The notes under the pieces are model-generated. The model worked only from the letters and a program-made list of their open reading frames with translations. It ran no database searches and had not been told where the DNA came from. DNA of 64,000 nucleotides from Thioclava sp. ES.031. Lineage in GTDB: Bacteria; Pseudomonadota; Alphaproteobacteria; Rhodobacterales; Rhodobacteraceae. Made by a program: the position numbers and the translations under genes. The stretch spans positions 444,001 to 508,000 of the forward strand of contig NZ_PDJO01000001.1 of the NCBI RefSeq assembly GCF_002563775.1, in the 5' to 3' direction. Below, piece by piece: positions 32,847 through 42,346 of the stretch; position 1 is the stretch's first letter; each line of letters begins with the position of its first letter.

Positions 32847-33680
32847 ATGCTGAGAGCTTTGCTTCTCGGCGCGGCTGTTCTGGCAGCCGCGCCCGCGCTG
32901 GCTCAGGACGCGAACCGCGCCCAGACGCTGGCGGATATCAAGACCGAACTGGGTCAGCTTCAGACCGAGATCGACAGCCTGCGTCAGGAGCTGAAATCCT
33001 CTGGCCAGGCTGGGCTGCAGAAAGCGGGCGGCGATTCCGCTCTGCAGCGCATGGACTCGATGGAGCTGTCGCTGTCGCATATGACCGACCGCGTCGAAGA
33101 GCTGGAAAACAAGATCAACCGCGTCGTCGCCGATGGCACGAAGCGGATCGGCGATCTGAATTTCCGGGTCTGCGAGATGGAAGAGAACTGCGACATTTCG
33201 AAGCTGGGCATGGCCAAGCCGCTGGGAGGCGACGCGCCGACCAATGCGCCCTCGGTTACCGGCCCTGCGCCGGATTCCACGCCCGGCCCCGATCTCGCGA
33301 TCAACGAGAAATCGGATTTCGAAGCGGGCAAGAAAGCCTATGAGGATGGCGATTACGCCTCGGCGGCCGATCTTCTCACGACCTTCCGGCAGACCTATCC
33401 CGGCTCCCCGCTGACCAGCGACGCGATGTATTATCGCGGTCTCGCGCTGCAAAAGCAGGGCGACGAGGCGGGCGCTGCACGCGCGTGGCTCGACGGGTTC
33501 TCGGCCGATCCGAAAGGGTCGCGGGCAGCGGACAACCTGCTGTCGCTCGGCAAGGCGCTGGGGCAGCTTGGCCAGCAGAGCGAGGCCTGCACCACGCTGG
33601 GTCAGGTGAGCGCACGCTTCCCGGGTTCGTCGGCGGCGGGCGAGGCGCAGAGCGCGCAGCAATCGCTGGGATGCCAGTGA
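32847..33680 (+). CDS. cpoB: Tol-Pal associated periplasmic protein CpoB (YbgF)
   Basis: A 277-residue periplasmic protein: signal peptide MLRALLLGAAVLAAAPALA, a trimerising coiled coil (about 25-90) and C-terminal TPR repeats (about 155-275, KAYEDGDYASAADLLTTFRQ). CpoB coordinates cell-wall synthesis with Tol-Pal driven outer-membrane constriction. The ATG at 32847 follows pal by 5 bases; a longer frame starting inside pal lacks a signal peptide. Confidence 0.93.
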   Translation: MLRALLLGAAVLAAAPALAQDANRAQTLADIKTELGQLQTEIDSLRQELKSSGQAGLQKAGGDSALQRMDSMELSLSHMTDRVEELENKINRVVADGTKRIGDLNFRVCEMEENCDISKLGMAKPLGGDAPTNAPSVTGPAPDSTPGPDLAINEKSDFEAGKKAYEDGDYASAADLLTTFRQTYPGSPLTSDAMYYRGLALQKQGDEAGAARAWLDGFSADPKGSRAADNLLSLGKALGQLGQQSEACTTLGQVSARFPGSSAAGEAQSAQQSLGCQ

Positions 33681-33690
33681 GCGCGGTCCG

Positions 33691-34914
33691 GTGACGCTGG
33701 ACGAAATCGCAAGACACGGTTTTGACCCCGATGCGCCCCGACGCGTCGAGGTTGCCGTTTCCGGGGGCTCGGATTCGATGGCGACGCTGGTGCTGCTGGC
33801 TGCGCATTTCGAGGTCGCTGCGGTGACGGTGGATCACGGGCTGCGCCCCGAGGCCGCCGAGGAAGCTGCCTTTGTCGGGCGTTTCTGCGCGGATCGCGGC
33901 ATTGCGCATGCCGTCCTGCGCTGGGACGGAGCCAGCGCCGAAGGCAACCTGATGGATGCCGCGCGCCGGGCTCGGTTGCGGCTGATCGGCGCTTGGGCGC
34001 GCGAAAACGGGATTGCCCATGTCGCGCTGGGGCATACCGCCAACGATCAGGCCGAGACCTTCCTGATGCGGCTCGCCCGCGAGGCGGGGCTTGAAGGGCT
34101 GTCGGGTATGCGCCCGCGGTTCGAGGCCGAAGGCGTGACATGGCATCGTCCGTTTCTCGGCCAGACGCGCGAGTCGTTGCGCGACCATCTGCGCGCGGAA
34201 GGCATCACGTGGATCGACGACCCCTCCAACGCGAATGACCGCTTCGACCGGGTCAAGGCGCGTCAGGCGCTCGGGGCGCTTGCGCCTTTGGGCATCGATG
34301 CGCAGGCGATCGCCGGGGTGACGGAGAACCTCTCGGCGGCGAATGCGGCGCTGCACCGGTTGCTGATGGCGGAGGTCGCACGCCACGTCTCCGAGCAGTC
34401 AGGCGATCTGCTGATCGATGCGGCGGGCTTCGCCGCGATGGACCCGGAATTGCAGCGCCGTCTGATCGTGGCGGCGCTGCGCTGGGTCTCCGGGGCGGAT
34501 TATGCGCCGCGCGCCGCCAAGGTGCAGGGCTTGCTGTCTGAGATCGCGCAACCCGGCGATCGCACCCTGCATGGCTGTCGGATCACATCCGGCAAAGACG
34601 CGATCCGCATCACCCGCGAGGCGCAGGCTGTGGCCGACCTGCGCGTGGCTGTCGAAGCTGGCGCCGCGCTTTGGGACCGCTGGCAGGTCACCGGACCCGC
34701 AGTGGACGTCGCGGAAGTCGCGGTGCTGGGGGAGGCGGGATTGCGCCAATGTCCCCACTGGCGCGACACCGGCCTTCCGCGTGCCTCGCTTGCCGCAAGC
34801 CCCGCCATTTGGCGCGGCGAGACGCTTGTCGCGGCGCCGATCGCGGGCTTTGGCACGGGCTGGCAGGCGTGGATTTCCCGCGACGCATTCGCCACTTGGC
34901 TAATTCGACGTTGA
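33691..34914 (+). CDS. tilS: tRNA(Ile)-lysidine synthase
   Basis: TilS changes C34 of the CAU-anticodon tRNA-Ile to lysidine so it reads AUA. The 407-residue protein has the N-type ATP-pyrophosphatase PP-loop SGGSDSM (24-30) and a C-terminal region with SGKDAIRITREAQAV-like sequence. It starts with GTG 10 bases after cpoB, the usual Rhodobacterales order before ftsH. Confidence 0.93.
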   Translation: MTLDEIARHGFDPDAPRRVEVAVSGGSDSMATLVLLAAHFEVAAVTVDHGLRPEAAEEAAFVGRFCADRGIAHAVLRWDGASAEGNLMDAARRARLRLIGAWARENGIAHVALGHTANDQAETFLMRLAREAGLEGLSGMRPRFEAEGVTWHRPFLGQTRESLRDHLRAEGITWIDDPSNANDRFDRVKARQALGALAPLGIDAQAIAGVTENLSAANAALHRLLMAEVARHVSEQSGDLLIDAAGFAAMDPELQRRLIVAALRWVSGADYAPRAAKVQGLLSEIAQPGDRTLHGCRITSGKDAIRITREAQAVADLRVAVEAGAALWDRWQVTGPAVDVAEVAVLGEAGLRQCPHWRDTGLPRASLAASPAIWRGETLVAAPIAGFGTGWQAWISRDAFATWLIRR

Positions 34915-34984
34915 ACCCCGGCGCGTAATGCCTATTTTCACTGAGGAAGAGGCGGCGACCGCAGGTCAGCCGCCCGATACGATT

Positions 34985-34999
34985 GGAGGATATTCCTTG
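34985..34999 (+). promoter_or_regulatory. Ribosome site deciding a TTG start for ftsH
   Basis: GGAGGA at 34985-34990, then six bases and TTG at 34997-34999. No comparable ribosome site precedes the upstream in-frame ATG at 34928. Confidence 0.7.
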
Positions 35000-36910
35000 G
35001 GTAATGCGCGCAATCTGGCCTTTTGGGCGGTGCTGTTCCTGCTGATTTTAGCCCTGTTCAACCTTTTCGGTGATGGGCAATCTTCGATGAACTCGTCCCA
35101 AGCGACCTACTCGGAGTTCATGGACGCCGTCGATAAAGGCGAGGTGAAGAACGCCCGACTCGATGGCGAAGAGGTGCGCTACCAGCTCGCCGACGGCACA
35201 AGCTTCACCACCATCAAGCCGATGGAAGATCAGATCGCAGAGAAGCTGATCGACAAGGGCATCGCGGTGACCGTCGTCAAACAGCAGCAATCGGGCTTCA
35301 TGTCGCTGCTGGGCGTCTGGCTTCCCTTCCTCGTGCTGATCGGCATCTGGATCTTCTTCATGAACCGGATGCAGGGCGGTGGAAAAGGCGGCGCGATGGG
35401 CTTCGGCAAGTCCAAGGCGAAGCTGCTGACCGAGAAACATGGCCGCGTGACGTTCGACGACGTGGCGGGCATCGACGAAGCCAAGGAAGAACTCGAAGAG
35501 ATCGTGGAATTCCTGCGCAACCCGCAGAAATTCTCGCGCCTCGGCGGTAAGATCCCGAAAGGCGCGCTGCTGGTGGGCCCTCCGGGTACCGGTAAGACGC
35601 TTCTGGCCCGCGCCATTGCGGGCGAGGCGGGCGTGCCCTTCTTCACCATTTCGGGCTCCGACTTCGTCGAGATGTTCGTGGGTGTCGGCGCATCCCGTGT
35701 CCGCGACATGTTCGAGCAGGCCAAGAAGAACGCGCCCTGTATCGTCTTCATCGACGAGATCGACGCGGTGGGCCGTGCCCGTGGCGTCGGCATCGGCGGC
35801 GGCAATGACGAGCGCGAACAGACCCTCAACCAGCTTCTGGTCGAGATGGACGGCTTCGAGGCCAACGAAGGCATCATCATCATCGCGGCGACGAACCGTA
35901 AAGACGTGCTCGACCCCGCGCTGCTGCGTCCGGGCCGCTTCGACCGTCAGATCCACGTCCCGAACCCCGACATCAAGGGCCGCGAGAAGATCCTGACGGT
36001 TCACTCGCGCAAAGTGCCGGTGGGGCCGGATGTCGACCTGCGCACCATTGCGCGCGGCACGCCGGGCTTCTCGGGTGCCGACCTGATGAACCTCGTCAAC
36101 GAGGCCGCGCTGATGGCGGCCCGCGTCGGGCGTCGCTTCGTCTCGATGGAAGATTTCGAGAACGCGAAGGACAAGGTGATGCTGGGTGTCGAGCGCCGCT
36201 CGATGGTCCTCACCCCCGAGCAGAAGGAGATGACCGCCTATCACGAGGCCGGTCACGCCATCGTCGGCCTGTCGCTGCCGAAATGCGATCCGGTCTACAA
36301 GGCCACGATCATTCCGCGCGGTCAGGCGCTGGGTATGGTCGTCTCGCTGCCCGAGATGGACAAGCTCAACTACCACAAGGACGAGGCCAAGCAGAAGATC
36401 GCCATGACCATGGCGGGCAAGGCGGCCGAGATCCTGAAATGGGGCGAAGAGCATGTCTCGAACGGTCCGGCCGGCGACATTCAGCAGGCGTCGGCGATTG
36501 CCCGTGCCATGGTGATGCGCTGGGGCATGTCCGAGAAGGTCGGCAATATCGACTATGCCGAGGCGCATGAGGGCTATCAGGGCAACACTGCCGGCTTCTC
36601 GGTCTCGACCAAGACGAAAGAGCTGATCGAGGAAGAGGTGCGCGGCCTGATCGAAGAGGGCTACCAAGAGGCGCGCCGCATCCTCACCGACCGGATCGAG
36701 GATTGGGAACGTCTGGCCCAGGGCCTTCTGGAATACGAGACCCTCACCGGCGACGAGATCAAGAAGGTCCTCTCCGGAGAGCCGCTGGGCGGTGACGATG
36801 ACGACAGCTCCTCGGGGAGCCTGCCGTCGGTGACCGCGCTGCCCAAAACGTCCAAGAAAAAGGATCAGGGCGACGGCGGGGCGGAAACCACCCCCGAGCC
36901 TTCGGCCTGA
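34997..36910 (+). CDS. ftsH: ATP-dependent zinc metalloprotease FtsH
   Basis: A membrane AAA protease that degrades misfolded and regulatory membrane proteins. From the TTG start it has 637 residues: membrane segments at about 6-24 and 101-121, Walker A GPPGTGKT (194-201), Walker B FIDEID (251-256), the SRH region, and the zinc site HEAGH (416-420). The C-terminus is Asp/Ser-rich. The start at TTG gives the usual GNARNLAFW beginning and has a GGAGGA ribosome site; an ATG 69 bases earlier would add 23 residues unlike the family. It lies 82 bases after tilS. Confidence 0.96.
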   Translation: MGNARNLAFWAVLFLLILALFNLFGDGQSSMNSSQATYSEFMDAVDKGEVKNARLDGEEVRYQLADGTSFTTIKPMEDQIAEKLIDKGIAVTVVKQQQSGFMSLLGVWLPFLVLIGIWIFFMNRMQGGGKGGAMGFGKSKAKLLTEKHGRVTFDDVAGIDEAKEELEEIVEFLRNPQKFSRLGGKIPKGALLVGPPGTGKTLLARAIAGEAGVPFFTISGSDFVEMFVGVGASRVRDMFEQAKKNAPCIVFIDEIDAVGRARGVGIGGGNDEREQTLNQLLVEMDGFEANEGIIIIAATNRKDVLDPALLRPGRFDRQIHVPNPDIKGREKILTVHSRKVPVGPDVDLRTIARGTPGFSGADLMNLVNEAALMAARVGRRFVSMEDFENAKDKVMLGVERRSMVLTPEQKEMTAYHEAGHAIVGLSLPKCDPVYKATIIPRGQALGMVVSLPEMDKLNYHKDEAKQKIAMTMAGKAAEILKWGEEHVSNGPAGDIQQASAIARAMVMRWGMSEKVGNIDYAEAHEGYQGNTAGFSVSTKTKELIEEEVRGLIEEGYQEARRILTDRIEDWERLAQGLLEYETLTGDEIKKVLSGEPLGGDDDDSSSGSLPSVTALPKTSKKKDQGDGGAETTPEPSA

Positions 36911-36928
36911 CCGCGAAGGTTCGCGAGA

Positions 36929-37738
36929 ATGGTCACGCGTGACGCTTCAGTGCCGGGCGCAGCCGATTGGGACCCAGACGCTTATGCGCGGTTCCGCAAT
37001 CTGAGGCTGCGCCCGGCACTCGACCTTCTGGCGCGGGTGCCGCAACTGCCCGAACGCGGCAAGATCATCGATCTGGGCTGCGGCAATGGCGCGGTGTCCG
37101 AGGCGCTGAACCACCACTACCCCAAGCGCAAGATAGTGGGCGTCGACAATTCCGAGGCGATGCTGAAGCGCGCCGCGGCGACCGGCGCCTATCACCACTG
37201 CGATCTGGTCGACATTTCCGAATGGGCGCCCAACAAGCCGCCGGCGATGATCTTCTCGAACGCGGCGCTGCATTGGCTGCCCGATCACGCAACGCTCTTC
37301 CCACGTCTGGCCGGAGAGCTGCGCGAGGGCGGCGTTCTGGCGGTGCAGATGCCCGCCCAGCATGGCGCGCCGTCGCATCGCATCCTGCGCGAGCTGTCGC
37401 AGGAGATGTTCCCCGACCGGTTCAACTTCGCGGGCTGGGTGCCGCCCGTGGCCCCGGCGGTGGATTACGCGAAGATGCTCAGCCCTCTGGGCGAGGTCGA
37501 TATCTGGCACACCGAATATCTGCAGGAGTTGGAGCCCACGCCGGGCGCGCATCCGGTGCGCCGCTTCACCGAAAGCACGGCGATGCGTCCTTTCCTGCGG
37601 CTCCTAGGCGACACTGAAGCGCAGGTTCTCATCGAACGCTATGAAACCGCGCTCGAGACGGTTTATCCTTTGCGGGACGACGGCAGCGTCTTTTTCCCGT
37701 TCCGTCGTCTGTTTGTCGTCTTGTCAAAGAGGGGCTGA
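36929..37738 (+). CDS. Trans-aconitate 2-methyltransferase-like SAM methyltransferase
   Basis: A 269-residue class I methyltransferase resembling Tam: it opens WDPDAYARFRNLRLRPALDL, has SAM motif I IIDLGCGNGA (about 46-55) and FSNAALHWLPDH (about 109-120). Tam esterifies trans-aconitate, an aconitase inhibitor. Substrate here is inferred from family likeness only. It overlaps the MOSC gene by one base (TGATG) and follows ftsH by 18 bases. Confidence 0.8.
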   Translation: MVTRDASVPGAADWDPDAYARFRNLRLRPALDLLARVPQLPERGKIIDLGCGNGAVSEALNHHYPKRKIVGVDNSEAMLKRAAATGAYHHCDLVDISEWAPNKPPAMIFSNAALHWLPDHATLFPRLAGELREGGVLAVQMPAQHGAPSHRILRELSQEMFPDRFNFAGWVPPVAPAVDYAKMLSPLGEVDIWHTEYLQELEPTPGAHPVRRFTESTAMRPFLRLLGDTEAQVLIERYETALETVYPLRDDGSVFFPFRRLFVVLSKRG

Positions 37739-38328
37739 TGGCCGCGCTGAAACCCACGCAATATCAAGGGGAGGTCGTCTGGCTCGGGCTGGTGACCACC
37801 GAGGGACAACTTACCTCGACCCCGGTCGAAGAGATCGACTTCACCTTCGACGGTCCCGTGGGAGAGCTGCATGGCGGGCGCACGCGCCCTTCCTGCTCGC
37901 GGGTGACCGATCAGCATCCCAAGGGCATCGAGATCGCCAATGTCCGCCAGCTGACGATCCTGTCGGCGGAGGAGTTGGCCGAGACCGCTTTCGCGATGGG
38001 CGTGCCGGAAATCGACCCTTCCTGGGTCGGCGCGACGATCGTGCTGCGCGGCCTGCCGGATCTCACCCATATCCCGCCCTCGGCGCGGCTGCAGAACGAG
38101 ACCGGGCTGACCCTCGTCGTGGATATGGAGAACCGCGCCTGTGTCCTGCCGGGCCGGGTGATCGAAGAGCACTATCCCGAGAAGGGTAAACGTTACAAAC
38201 CGGCCGCCCAAGGTCGGCGCGGCGTGACCGCTTGGGTGGAGCGTCCCGGCCGTCTGGTCGTGGGCGAAACCCTGCGGCTGCATATCCCCGATCAGCGCGC
38301 CTGGGAGTTGATGGACGAGGTCCGCTGA
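37738..38328 (+). CDS. MOSC domain protein
   Basis: A 196-residue protein consisting almost wholly of a MOSC (molybdenum cofactor sulfurase C-terminal) domain. The conserved segments GRTRPSCSRVT with a Cys near residue 53, NVRQLTILSAEELAETA, and NETGLTLVVDMENRACVLPGR are visible. MOSC proteins handle sulfur on the molybdenum cofactor or bind it in reductases; the exact substrate is unknown. It is translationally coupled to the methyltransferase gene. Confidence 0.85.
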   Translation: MAALKPTQYQGEVVWLGLVTTEGQLTSTPVEEIDFTFDGPVGELHGGRTRPSCSRVTDQHPKGIEIANVRQLTILSAEELAETAFAMGVPEIDPSWVGATIVLRGLPDLTHIPPSARLQNETGLTLVVDMENRACVLPGRVIEEHYPEKGKRYKPAAQGRRGVTAWVERPGRLVVGETLRLHIPDQRAWELMDEVR

Positions 38329-38409
38329 GGCGATTTAATCCCGCAACGGTCGCTTCTTTCCCTTTCGCCGGGCCGTCAAATGACTACCCTCCCTCAGCAG
38401 GAGGACCCG

Positions 38410-40077
38410 ATGACGAGTGACTTAGAGATTGCCCGTGCCGCGACGCTGCGCCCGATGCCGGAAATCGCGGCGAAGCTGGATATTCCCGAAGACGCGCTGA
38501 TCCCCTATGGCCGCGACAAGGCGAAGCTGGAGGCGGAGTTCATCGCGGGTCTGGATGAGCGCGAGACCGGCAAGCTGATCCTCGTCACCGCGATCTCGCC
38601 GACCCCTGCGGGCGAGGGCAAGACGACGACGACCGTGGGTCTGGGCGACGGGCTGTCTCGGATCGGCAAGCGCGCCGCGATCTGCCTGCGCGAAGCCTCG
38701 CTCGGTCCGAATTTCGGGATGAAGGGCGGGGCCGCGGGCGGCGGCTACGCGCAGGTCGTGCCGATGGAGTCGATGAACCTCCATTTTACCGGCGATTTCC
38801 ACGCCGTCGGCGCCGCGCATAACCTGCTCTCGGCGATGATCGACAACCACATCCATTGGGGCAACGCGCTCGAGGTCGACGCGCGCCGGGTCACATGGCG
38901 GCGTGTGCTCGACATGAACGACCGGGCGCTGCGCGACATCGTCGTCAGCCTTGGCGGTGTCTCGAACGGCTTTCCGCGCCAGACCGGTTTCGACATCACC
39001 GTGGCCTCCGAGGTCATGGCCTGCCTCTGCCTCAGCCGCGATCTGACGGATTTGCAGGAACGGCTGGGTCGGATCGTCGTGGCCTATCGCCGCGACCGCT
39101 CGCCCGTGACCTGCGCCGAGATCGGGGCCGATGGCGCGATGGTGGTGCTGTTGAAAGAGGCGCTGCAGCCCAATCTCGTGCAGACGCTGGAGGGCACGCC
39201 CGCCTTCGTGCATGGCGGCCCCTTCGCCAATATCGCGCATGGCTGCAATTCGGTGATCGCGACGCAAAGCGCGCTGAAGCTGGCCGATTACGTCGTGACC
39301 GAAGCGGGCTTCGGGGCCGATCTGGGGGCGGAGAAATTCTTCGACATCAAATGCCGCAAGGCCGGGCTGAGCCCGAATGCTGCGGTGGTCGTGGCAACGG
39401 TGCGGGCGCTGAAGATGAATGGCGGTGTCGCAAAAGCGGATCTCGGCGCGGAAAACGTGGCCGCCGTCGAGGCGGGCTGCGCCAATCTCGCGCGTCACAT
39501 CGCGAATATGAAGAAATTCGGCGTGCCGGTTGTGGTCGCGATCAACCGCTTCACTGCCGATACCGAGGACGAGATCGCAGCGGTGCGCGACGCCGCCGAA
39601 GCGCAGGGCGTGGAGGCGGTTCTGTGCACCCATTGGGCCGAAGGCGGCGCGGGGACCGAGGCGCTGGCGGAGAAGATCGTCGCGCTGACCGAAAGCCCGT
39701 CGCAATTCGCGCCGCTCTATCCCGATGACATGCCGCTGTTTGAGAAGATCGAAACCATCGCCACGCGCATCTACCACGCGAGCGACGTCTATGCCGATCA
39801 GAAGATCCTCAACCAACTGCGTGACTGGGAGGCGGCGGGCTATGGAAACCTGCCGATCTGCGTGGCCAAGACGCAGTATTCCTTCAGCGCGGACCCGACG
39901 CTGCGCGGGGCGCCCTCGGGCCATACGCTGCCGATCCGCGAGGTGCGGCTCTCGGCGGGGGCGGGGTTCGTCGTGGTGATCTGCGGTGAAATCATGACCA
40001 TGCCGGGCCTTCCCCGGCACCCGGCTGCGGAGACGATCGGCCTCGATGCCGAAGGCCGCATCACGGGTTTGTTCTAG
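38410..40077 (+). CDS. fhs: Formate-tetrahydrofolate ligase
   Basis: Fhs makes 10-formyl-tetrahydrofolate from formate, ATP and THF. The 555-residue protein has the P-loop [10 protein letters not shown] (65-74) and the family signatures [20 protein letters not shown] and [17 protein letters not shown]. The ATG at 38410 is preceded by AGGAGG; the longer in-frame ATG at 38380 is not. It opens a one-carbon block with two folD genes, allowing interconversion of formate and methylene-THF. Confidence 0.97.
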   Translation: MTSDLEIARAATLRPMPEIAAKLDIPEDALIPYGRDKAKLEAEFIAGLDERETGKLILVTAISPTPAGEGKTTTTVGLGDGLSRIGKRAAICLREASLGPNFGMKGGAAGGGYAQVVPMESMNLHFTGDFHAVGAAHNLLSAMIDNHIHWGNALEVDARRVTWRRVLDMNDRALRDIVVSLGGVSNGFPRQTGFDITVASEVMACLCLSRDLTDLQERLGRIVVAYRRDRSPVTCAEIGADGAMVVLLKEALQPNLVQTLEGTPAFVHGGPFANIAHGCNSVIATQSALKLADYVVTEAGFGADLGAEKFFDIKCRKAGLSPNAAVVVATVRALKMNGGVAKADLGAENVAAVEAGCANLARHIANMKKFGVPVVVAINRFTADTEDEIAAVRDAAEAQGVEAVLCTHWAEGGAGTEALAEKIVALTESPSQFAPLYPDDMPLFEKIETIATRIYHASDVYADQKILNQLRDWEAAGYGNLPICVAKTQYSFSADPTLRGAPSGHTLPIREVRLSAGAGFVVVICGEIMTMPGLPRHPAAETIGLDAEGRITGLF

Positions 40078-40144
40078 GCGCGCGGTCTTGAGCTTGTTGG
40101 GCCAAGCTGCGATAGGGGGCGCGAGTGTTCCGGGAGCCTTGTCG

Positions 40145-40465
40145 ATGAAATCTCCGTCAGACCTGCACACGATGGAAGAGCTGCGCGTCGCCATCGATGC
40201 GCTCGACCGGGAGCTGGTCGAGATGCTCGGTGCGCGCACCCGGCTGATCGCCCGTGCGGCGGAACTCAAACAGGGAAATGGCTGGCCCGCACGCATCCCC
40301 GACCGGGTCGAGGATGTGGTGGCGAAAGTGCGCGCCGCCGCCGGTCCTGCCGGGCTCGATCCCGATCTCGCCGACCGTCTGTGGCGCGAGATGATCGAGC
40401 ATTTCATCGCGCAGGAAGAACAGGTTCTGGGCAAGGGAGACCCCGATGAGCGCCACGATCATTGA
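40145..40465 (+). CDS. Chorismate mutase (AroQ type)
   Basis: A 106-residue helical protein with the AroQ pattern: LRVAIDALDRELVEMLGAR for helix 1 (with catalytic Arg further along), AAELK and RIPDRVEDVVAKV for helix 2, and ADRLWREMIEHFIAQE for helix 3. It would convert chorismate to prephenate; isochorismate pyruvate-lyase activity is a lesser possibility. The ATG at 40145 has GGGAG upstream. It overlaps folD by 20 bases, an odd but recurrent partner for folate genes. Confidence 0.82.
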   Translation: MKSPSDLHTMEELRVAIDALDRELVEMLGARTRLIARAAELKQGNGWPARIPDRVEDVVAKVRAAAGPAGLDPDLADRLWREMIEHFIAQEEQVLGKGDPDERHDH

Positions 40466-41324
40466 CGGAAAGGCGCTTGCGCAGGTCAAGCTGGACGAGA
40501 CCTATGCCGAAGCGCAGCGGCTCTCGGAGGCGGGCTGGGCTCCGCGCCTCGTCTCGGTCTCTGTCGGCGATGTCGCGGCGGCCGAACTCTATGTCCGCAA
40601 TCAGAAGAAATACGCCGAGAAAGCCGGTGTAGCCTTCGAGGTGCGCAACTACCCCGAGACGATCAGTCTAGAGCAGCTCCAAGGCGTGCTGGCCGGTCTG
40701 AACGCCGATCCGCGCGTCAATGGCATCATCATCCAGCGCCCGCTGCCCGCCCATATCCCGGTCAAGGTCCTGCAGAAGGCGGTGCATCCGCTCAAGGACG
40801 TGGAGGGGATGCACCCCGCCTCGATCGGCAATATCGTCTATAACGAGCTGGAGCTCGGCCCCTGCACCGCCGTCGCGGCCGTGGAGATCCTGAAATCCCT
40901 GCCGCTCCAGACCGAAGGTCTCAATGTCTGCGTGATCGGCCACTCCGAGATCGTGGGCAAGCCGATCGCCTTTCTGATGATGGGGCTCGGCGCCACCGTC
41001 ACCGTGTGCCACCACATGACGCGGCAGGTCTCGGTGCATTCGCGCGCCGCCGATGCCGTGTTCGTCGCGGTGGGCAAGCCGGGGCTGGTGCATGGCGAGA
41101 TGCTCAAACCCGGCGCGGCGCTGATCGATATCGGCATCAACCGGGTCGAGGGGCGCACCGTGGGCGACGCCGATTTCGACAGCTGCGCCGAGGTGGCGGG
41201 CTGGATCACGCCGGTGCCGGGCGGGGTGGGGCCGGTCACGGTCTCGACGCTGATGAACAACGCGGTCCGCGCGACCCGCATGCAGATGGACCATTACCGC
41301 ACGACCTTCGCGGCGGCGGAGTGA
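40446..41324 (+). CDS. folD: FolD-family methylene-THF dehydrogenase/cyclohydrolase, first copy
   Basis: A 292-residue bifunctional enzyme acting on 5,10-methylene-THF. The active-site set is intact: YVRNQKKYAEKAG with Tyr and Lys, QRPLPAH with the Gln, KDVEGMHP with the Asp, and the NADP-binding IGHSEIVGKP. It differs clearly from the second copy 13 bases downstream, for example QRPLP versus QLPLP and GHSEIVGKP versus GRSNIVGKP. The two are ancient paralogues, possibly with different cofactor or direction. Confidence 0.9.
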   Translation: MSATIIDGKALAQVKLDETYAEAQRLSEAGWAPRLVSVSVGDVAAAELYVRNQKKYAEKAGVAFEVRNYPETISLEQLQGVLAGLNADPRVNGIIIQRPLPAHIPVKVLQKAVHPLKDVEGMHPASIGNIVYNELELGPCTAVAAVEILKSLPLQTEGLNVCVIGHSEIVGKPIAFLMMGLGATVTVCHHMTRQVSVHSRAADAVFVAVGKPGLVHGEMLKPGAALIDIGINRVEGRTVGDADFDSCAEVAGWITPVPGGVGPVTVSTLMNNAVRATRMQMDHYRTTFAAAE

Positions 41325-41336
41325 CGGAGGAATGAA

Positions 41337-42239
41337 ATGACGGCGACGATCATCGACGGGAAGGCCTTCGCAGCGAGCGTGCGCGAGAAAGTGGCCGAGC
41401 ATGTCACCCGGCTGCAGGAGGAACACGGCATCACGCCGGGCCTCGCGGTGGTGCTGGTGGGCGAAGACCCGGCCAGCCAGGTCTATGTGCGCAACAAGGG
41501 CAAGCAGACGCTCGAAGCCGGGATGAACTCCTACGAGCACAAGCTGCCCGTTGAGACCTCCGAGGCCGATCTGCTGGCGCTGGTCGAGAAGCTCAACGCC
41601 GATCCGGCGGTGCATGGCATCCTCGTTCAGCTGCCGTTGCCCGATCACATCGACGAGGAGAAGGTGATCAACTCGATCACTCCCGCGAAGGATGTCGACG
41701 GGTTCCATATCCTCAATGTGGGCCTTCTGGGCACCGGGCAGAAATCGATGGTGCCCTGCACGCCGCTGGGCTGCCTGATGATGCTGCGCGACCAGCTGGG
41801 CAGCCTCTCGGGGCTGAACGCCGTCGTGGTGGGGCGCTCCAACATCGTCGGCAAGCCGATGGCGCAGCTGCTGCTGCGCGACAGCTGCACCGTCACCATC
41901 GCGCATAGCCGCACCAAGGATCTCGCCGATGTCTGCCGGGGTGCCGATATCCTTGTGGCCGCCGTGGGCCGCCCGCGCATGATCCCGGGCGACTGGGTGA
42001 AGCCCGGTGCGACCGTGATCGATGTCGGTATCAACCGGATCGACGCGCCCGAGAAAGGCGAGGGCAAGACCCGGCTGGTGGGCGACGTCGATTTCGACAG
42101 CGCCAAGGAGGTCGCGGGCGCGATCACCCCGGTTCCGGGCGGCGTCGGTCCGATGACCATCGCCTGCCTTCTGGCCAATACCGTGACCGCCTGCTGCCGC
42201 GCGAACAACCTTCCCGAACCTGAAGGTCTGACTGCCTGA
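41337..42239 (+). CDS. folD: Bifunctional FolD, second copy
   Basis: A 300-residue canonical FolD. It contains [14 protein letters not shown] (catalytic Tyr/Lys), [10 protein letters not shown] (Gln), PAKDVDGFH (Asp), [17 protein letters not shown] (NADP site) and [11 protein letters not shown] near the C-terminus. It oxidises methylene-THF to methenyl-THF and hydrolyses that to 10-formyl-THF, the product also made by Fhs upstream. It sits 12 bases after the first folD. Confidence 0.95.
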   Translation: MTATIIDGKAFAASVREKVAEHVTRLQEEHGITPGLAVVLVGEDPASQVYVRNKGKQTLEAGMNSYEHKLPVETSEADLLALVEKLNADPAVHGILVQLPLPDHIDEEKVINSITPAKDVDGFHILNVGLLGTGQKSMVPCTPLGCLMMLRDQLGSLSGLNAVVVGRSNIVGKPMAQLLLRDSCTVTIAHSRTKDLADVCRGADILVAAVGRPRMIPGDWVKPGATVIDVGINRIDAPEKGEGKTRLVGDVDFDSAKEVAGAITPVPGGVGPMTIACLLANTVTACCRANNLPEPEGLTA

Positions 42240-42303
42240 CAAAGGTGGGTAAGGATTTCCACAGGTTGGGCGGGGAAAAACGGCCTTTGCCGTTGTCGGA
42301 CCT

Positions 42304-42319
42304 GTAACGCTTGCGTTAC
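42304..42319. promoter_or_regulatory. Inverted repeat just upstream of the LytTR gene
   Basis: GTAACGC-TT-GCGTTAC gives 7-bp perfect arms 28 bases before the likely start of the LytTR gene. It may be an operator, perhaps autoregulatory, though classical LytTR sites are direct repeats. Confidence 0.4.
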
Positions 42320-42346
42320 CTAAGCGTCAATTGGGGCGTGGCGGCG

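Noticed and set aside
35048..36667. 539-codon minus-strand frame over ftsH
   Set aside because: Antisense to ftsH, whose AAA and protease motifs are intact; no ribosome site.
42279..42294. Terminator after the second folD (AACGGC-CTTT-GCCGTT)
   Set aside because: The stem is only 6 bp and no T-tract follows, so it was not called as a feature.
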